Origin: Candidatus Pandoraea novymonadis
Lineage (GTDB): Bacteria; Pseudomonadota; Gammaproteobacteria; Burkholderiales; Burkholderiaceae
Direction of reading: 5' to 3'
NCBI RefSeq assembly: GCF_003004665.1
Contig: NZ_MUHY01000001.1
Coordinates: forward strand, 186,001-250,000
DNA length: 64,000 bases
Positions 61,001-64,000 of this stretch are shown here, in pieces (positions within the stretch are counted from its first letter, which is position 1; every line of letters begins with the position of its first letter). A model generated the notes under the pieces. The model saw nothing but the letters and a program-made list of their open reading frames with translations. It did not search any database and was not told the DNA's origin. A program made the translations under genes and the position numbers.

Positions 61001-61885
61001 TACTAATGTGCCTGCTAACATAACTTCGTTAGTTGATCTAAAACGCCTGAACTTCAGCTGTAATTTGGTTGACAGCCAACCTTCCTTAAGCACCATAGGA
61101 ATGGAGGCAGGTGAGTAACCAAGATAACGGGAAATATCGAGGCGATTGATTTTTATCTCAATAGAGGACTCATGAGAATCTGAAAAAAGTTGTGATTGCC
61201 CCGAAATATTGAGAGTTGAACCGTTGATTGTTGCTTGAATTGATGGTTTGACGAAAATATTTGTGTGCGATGGTAAATTTGTGATGAATGGTATACCAAT
61301 GTTAATGTTCTCAACGGTATCTTGCTTACGACGAACCTGATCGTTTAAAAATATTGAACCGTTAGAGATTTGTATGTTCGAAATGGAGATGCGTGAGGCT
61401 TTGCTCGACTCTAATTTTGGGAGTTCTGAAATAGCTTTTTCAAATATATCTGAGAAATTTAAATCTTGTTCAGTTCGACGAACTATATGAATAACGGGTG
61501 TATCAATGTAGAGCTCATTTAATATAGGTGTGCGTCGCAATAGTGAGTTCCATGATGCGTTGAAGCGCACATGCTTTATATCAACAAATGATTTCTCTGA
61601 TAGCTTGTCGCTGATACGGATCTCTTGCAGATCTAGTTGTAGGATGTGAGGTTTAAAATTGACATTGCCGACCGTGACTTTGCGTTCGAGATACGTCGAA
61701 ATATTTTTTATGGCGTAATGCCTGACAAGGTGTGGCACCATAAAACATCCGATGATGCCTAAGGCAGTGAGCACTCCTATCGTCCAAAAGACGATTTTTC
61801 TTGTGCGCCGTGAACAGATTATTTTCTGTGTGGTGATTAGGCTACGCGGAAGCAATGAGAGACGATCATTAGGTTTGTCGGCCAT
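58016..61885 (-). CDS. Giant AsmA-like DUF748 membrane-anchored protein
   Basis: The 1289-residue protein has one N-terminal membrane helix (about 28-50) after a charged tail with arginines, then a very long periplasmic part of repeating beta-rich segments. The N-terminal part (HILQLDLQEIRISDK, RFNASWNSLLRRTPILNELYIDTPVIHIVR) fits AsmA-like/DUF748 proteins. Repeated AsmA-type patterns such as LNISGQSQL, INANGQLNL and LNIAGRMDP recur along it. Near the C-terminus SVIFEPGHSILTPDQEKKLETLIKVLEDHP resembles the OmpA-like segment of DUF748 members. Related AsmA proteins are thought to form lipid bridges from inner to outer membrane. No transport partner is nearby. Local codon use is AT-rich. Confidence 0.85.
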   Translation of the reverse strand: MADKPNDRLSLLPRSLITTQKIICSRRTRKIVFWTIGVLTALGIIGCFMVPHLVRHYAIKNISTYLERKVTVGNVNFKPHILQLDLQEIRISDKLSEKSFVDIKHVRFNASWNSLLRRTPILNELYIDTPVIHIVRRTEQDLNFSDIFEKAISELPKLESSKASRISISNIQISNGSIFLNDQVRRKQDTVENINIGIPFITNLPSHTNIFVKPSIQATINGSTLNISGQSQLFSDSHESSIEIKINRLDISRYLGYSPASIPMVLKEGWLSTKLQLKFRRFRSTNEVMLAGTLVLDDIKLDDRLGNKLSKLKHLKITIDNLEPLRNICHVKAIHLDGLDQNILIDSDGSLAITRFNSQHNSVEKTPSDKASSFSTEKSKSMSGASKKIRLCLPSNIDFRFGDLTIIDSTIHITDKRFKKPAQLSLNHVHIHLKQFSMCDKIPASYDASFTLSSGGKISANGQLYFSEHYTTGSLEVNNIELISLLPFSKNSLIGRFKKGKIGLNTKFQIKFGSSSPNLIMSSGKAIFNQIEWITGNNGDEPIKFSKAEVKIIKFDLTKRKVSFENLRINDLKIKFKRNKNGHINLITLKNGRRGKNVDDPLLSARKTKKRNTTKISNKNWQWQVNRITLENARISLEDQAVKGEPIQANLTPLNITLNGMSQKMNQSITVEAKGALNKKGSINVIGSVTPKPLSGELKIRTNEFDLALFDSYLSKKLNVSIISALLNSNGVANFAVKGKSIEANYRGNASLNRVRLLDKMRSGETIRWNSLAMQKISISVGSDTPQVNIDEITVSTLYTQLIINANGQLNLTDAISSKNEVPKLIMANASKSTLLNLKANIQSDINKETNRRIVNSKTSDARTFLQEVNNHTTQITKKPNNNNSYYGAGKALSAHITVGKTIVKNGNVKFTDKFIQPHYTANLTNIDGCIGTFSSTTATPVNVFLQGQLNQNGSLNIAGRMDPFTAMPFIDLDIKASGIELKNLTPYTIKYTGYPIETGKLTLNAHYLIDQGRLTANNHIYIVQLVFGKRIENSMARNLPLRLIASLLKNKKEEINIEMPVYGSIQDPQLNFGNVIFRSFVNLIVKAAATPFGLLVSMFEDIDKELNSVIFEPGHSILTPDQEKKLETLIKVLEDHPILRLEIVGCVDPAKDVKGLQQVILDRLIKVQKAKSSVKHNENSDLTSIIIESNERDKFIREAYKAENFPKTKNIISFLKEFSSEKIEELMITGIKITDDDLECLAHHRAKAVQAWLNRKIDSDRLSIVTKKLKTHNLNKKDIVNGVCFILK

Positions 61886-62173
61886 ACGGTCTTTCGAGAT
61901 ATAAACGACTTCAATTTATTAAATATAAGGATATTGCTTCTCATGTAGAGGACGAATGATGTAACGGCAATAATGCGATTTGATTAGAATCAATAACAAC
62001 TATGCCAGCGTACCATGTTGAGAACAGCCTCGCGTTGTAGTTAGAGAGATGGTATCAGCGGCGCGCGTGATGTGTTTTTTCTTCGACTTTTGCTCGAGTT
62101 GTCTAGAGTAAAAAACTCTCAGAGGTGAAGATTAGCGTGTTATTTAAAATGGATGTTAAGCTGGTGCCACATT

Positions 62174-62890
62174 CTAGCAATGTGTTTGAGTATCTAAGAC
62201 ATCTCGGGTACAGGCCATCATATAGTTCACATTTGTGCTAGACGATAATCTGTAATTTTTCATAAACGGATTATAGGTTACACCTATTAAGTCCTCGATT
62301 TTTAGGCTGCTGGCACGTGCAAATGATGCTAGCTCTGATGGACGGATGAATTTAGCATAATCATGTGTGCCGATAGGTATCATCCTTAGGACATATTCTG
62401 CACCGATAACCGCAAGCATGTAAGCCTTCAGATTTCGATTCAGTGTGGAAAAGAACAGATAGCCTCCAGGTTTTACAAGTGTGGCACATGCTGTCACTAT
62501 AGCCAATGGTGATGGCACATGTTCAAGCATTTCGAGGCAAGTGACAATGTCATAGGATCCCGCTTCGCGTATAGCTAGTGCTTCGATAGCAATTTCTTCA
62601 TACTCTATTACTAAGCCAGATTCTATACTGTGAAGGTTGGCTACCCCAAGCGCCTTGGATGAAAGGTCGATTCCTTTGAGTTGTGCACCTTGACGCGCCA
62701 TTGCTTCAGTCAATATACCACCACCACAGCCTACGTCTAGGATGCGTTTACCTTGTAGCGCTACGTGTTGCTCTATCCATCTGAGACGGAGCGGATTAAT
62801 TTCATGTAGAGGTTTAAACTCACTCTGAGGATCCCACCAACGATGGGCGATCTCTGTAAATTTTTGAAGTTCTTTAGGATCTACGTTCAT
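62174..62890 (-). CDS. ubiG: Bifunctional 3-demethylubiquinone-9 3-methyltransferase / 2-octaprenyl-6-hydroxyphenol methylase
   Basis: The 238-residue SAM-dependent methyltransferase makes both O-methylations of ubiquinone synthesis. The start [35 protein letters not shown] is the UbiG signature, the SAM motif DVGCGGG is at residues 52-58, and [11 protein letters not shown] is motif [14 protein letters not shown] and [23 protein letters not shown] complete the family pattern. Together with ubiC and the ETF-QO it supports an active ubiquinone pool. Confidence 0.95.
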   Translation of the reverse strand: MNVDPKELQKFTEIAHRWWDPQSEFKPLHEINPLRLRWIEQHVALQGKRILDVGCGGGILTEAMARQGAQLKGIDLSSKALGVANLHSIESGLVIEYEEIAIEALAIREAGSYDIVTCLEMLEHVPSPLAIVTACATLVKPGGYLFFSTLNRNLKAYMLAVIGAEYVLRMIPIGTHDYAKFIRPSELASFARASSLKIEDLIGVTYNPFMKNYRLSSSTNVNYMMACTRDVLDTQTHC

Positions 62891-63672
62891 GATATTGTTT
62901 AAAAGATACGAGTGCTACGCAATGAGTCTATCCGCTAAAAAATAAAAAGCTGATACACGTAGGCTCAGACACATAATGATGTGGCATTTTTTCTAGGTAC
63001 CATCACACCTTGTGTATATATTGAAGACGATAAGGATCTGGCAAATGGGTCATAGAGTATAAAATATTTGCAATGGAATATTATCATCATTGGTCTTAAA
63101 TAATAAAATCCCATAATAACGCAATTATTTTCTTTGAATAGAGGTAATAATACTTTTTTAAAAATTAAAGATTGATAGGTTAATAGTTCCTAATAGGAAG
63201 AAAGATTTATTTTTTGCATTAGGTTTTAAGAACCTGATAGTGGGAAATTTTAGTTTTTAAAATTATCAATCCTAAATCCAGAAAATATTTTCAATTAGAT
63301 CAAGATTTGATCACAATAATTTATTAAATATTCTTTAATAATAGTAGTGAAGATGTTATTTTAATCTTGATTACTATTTTCGTATTTTCTATCACAGTAT
63401 CTGAGTTATTCCTCTTATTTGATGCCACAGTGCCAAAAGAATATGAATGTGGGGGGAGTATTCGGGTAGATGAGGGTACCATACCGAATATGTTTAAATG
63501 ACTCGTAACGACACTTTCTCGAAATTTTTCTATAAAATGAGAAGCTTCTCATTTTCTTCATATATATCATACTCAAGTGAGTGTGCTTATGAAATTTTCT
63601 CCTCCTTTGTTTTTGTGATTGAAATTTAGTCGACGTGTTACTATGGCCGTTTAGTGAACTACCTTGTCGCTG
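62891..63672. other. Very AT-rich spacer between ubiG and hemC
   Basis: These 782 bases are among the most AT-rich in the window, with stops in all frames and no gene recognised. I recall ppc upstream of hemC in Burkholderia; no trace is visible here. A 22-base perfect palindrome lies at 63534-63555. The hemC promoter must be within it, since ubiG runs the other way. Confidence 0.6.
63534..63555. promoter_or_regulatory. 22-base perfect palindrome upstream of hemC
   Basis: AAAATGAGAAG followed by its exact reverse complement CTTCTCATTTT, with no spacer. The position, about 120 bases before hemC and facing its start, suits a regulator-binding site; without loop bases it is a poor RNA hairpin, though a small loop could open. 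Function is unknown. Confidence 0.5.
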
Positions 63673-64000
63673 ATGAACTTCTGTTATCCTGAACCTGAAA
63701 ATCTCGTAATTGTTTCACGCGAAAGTCGCTTGGCGATGTGGCAAGCCTCTCATGTGCGTGATAATCTGAAAAGATTATATCCAAAGTGTGATGTCACTAT
63801 TCTAGGAATAACAACACGAGGAGATCAAATACTAGATAGGTCACTGAATAAGGTCGGTGGTAAGGGACTTTTTGTTAAAGAGCTTGAAATTGCACTGTCC
63901 GATGGACGTGCAGATTTGGCAGTACATTCCCTTAAAGATGTGCCAATGCAAATGCCTGATGGCTTTATGCTCGGTGCAATTATGACACGTGAAGACCCGC
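63673..64000 (+). CDS. hemC: Porphobilinogen deaminase (hydroxymethylbilane synthase), N-terminal part
   Basis: The gene begins at ATG 63673 and runs off the window end after 109 codons. The enzyme joins four porphobilinogen units into hydroxymethylbilane for heme synthesis. The N-terminal half shows [16 protein letters not shown] near residue 13, then [31 protein letters not shown] and the aspartate-containing [19 protein letters not shown] (the loop with the catalytic aspartate and conserved HSxKD). The cofactor cysteine lies beyond the window. Confidence 0.93.
   Translation, partial: MNFCYPEPENLVIVSRESRLAMWQASHVRDNLKRLYPKCDVTILGITTRGDQILDRSLNKVGGKGLFVKELEIALSDGRADLAVHSLKDVPMQMPDGFMLGAIMTREDP

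Overview
The window is a stretch of bacterial chromosome made almost entirely of housekeeping genes. Protein sequences and gene order (ilvC-psd-pssA-leuA; rpsO-pnp; relA-tRNA-Val-thrS-infC-rpmI-rplT-pheS-pheT; prfB-lysS; rph-rdgB-hemW facing yicC-gmk-rpoZ-spoT; parE-parC) point to a betaproteobacterium of the Burkholderiaceae. The DNA is AT-biased for that family: by eye about 40-45% GC in genes and much lower in spacers. Many spacers of 300-780 bases hold no recognisable gene, and several genes I would expect beside these loci in free-living relatives are absent (for example ihfA after pheT and rho before rpmE2). This fits a host-restricted lineage with a shrinking genome. 'Candidatus Vallotia' (adelgid symbionts) and 'Candidatus Pandoraea novymonadis' (trypanosomatid symbiont) are plausible; the sequence alone does not let me choose.

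Layout. 1-4169: branched-chain amino acid and phospholipid genes (ilvC end, psd, pssA, leuA). 4531-7232: rpsO and pnp, with a leader hairpin before pnp and a very large hairpin after it. 7603-7837: tRNA-Glu, tRNA-Asp and a terminator. 7878-12456 (minus strand): a MATE transporter, an ArnT-like membrane glycosyltransferase, ribosomal protein L31 type B and WrbA. 12552-15971 (plus): YihY, a CBS-domain protein and chorismate synthase. 16094-17764 (minus): ETF-ubiquinone oxidoreductase. 18449-29574: RelA, tRNA-Val, the thrS-to-pheT translation cluster and prfB with its programmed frameshift. 29967-37764: lysS, argH, rsgA, an M48 peptidase, orn and darP. 37907-48319: pmbA, glnS, uup, parE and parC. 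48379-54974: a RidA-family protein, ubiC, tRNA-Ser, hemW, rdgB, rph, yicC, gmk and rpoZ. 55029-64000: spoT, tmRNA, a giant AsmA-like DUF748 protein, ubiG and the start of hemC.

Taken together the genes cover translation (four aminoacyl-tRNA synthetases, IF3, RF2, S15, L35, L20, L31, tmRNA, four tRNAs), RNA turnover (PNPase, RNase PH, Orn, YicC), DNA topology, stringent response (both RelA and SpoT), ubiquinone and heme steps, and parts of the branched-chain, aromatic and arginine pathways. Keeping amino acid synthesis in a reduced genome would suit a nutritional symbiont, but that is inference.

I found no mobile element, phage, CRISPR array, toxin-antitoxin pair or secretion cluster, and no convincing new multi-gene system. 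The unusual signals are non-coding: long perfect inverted repeats in spacers, a palindrome built from two consensus DnaA boxes immediately before parE, a probable ATC start for infC, and the kept RF2 frameshift site.
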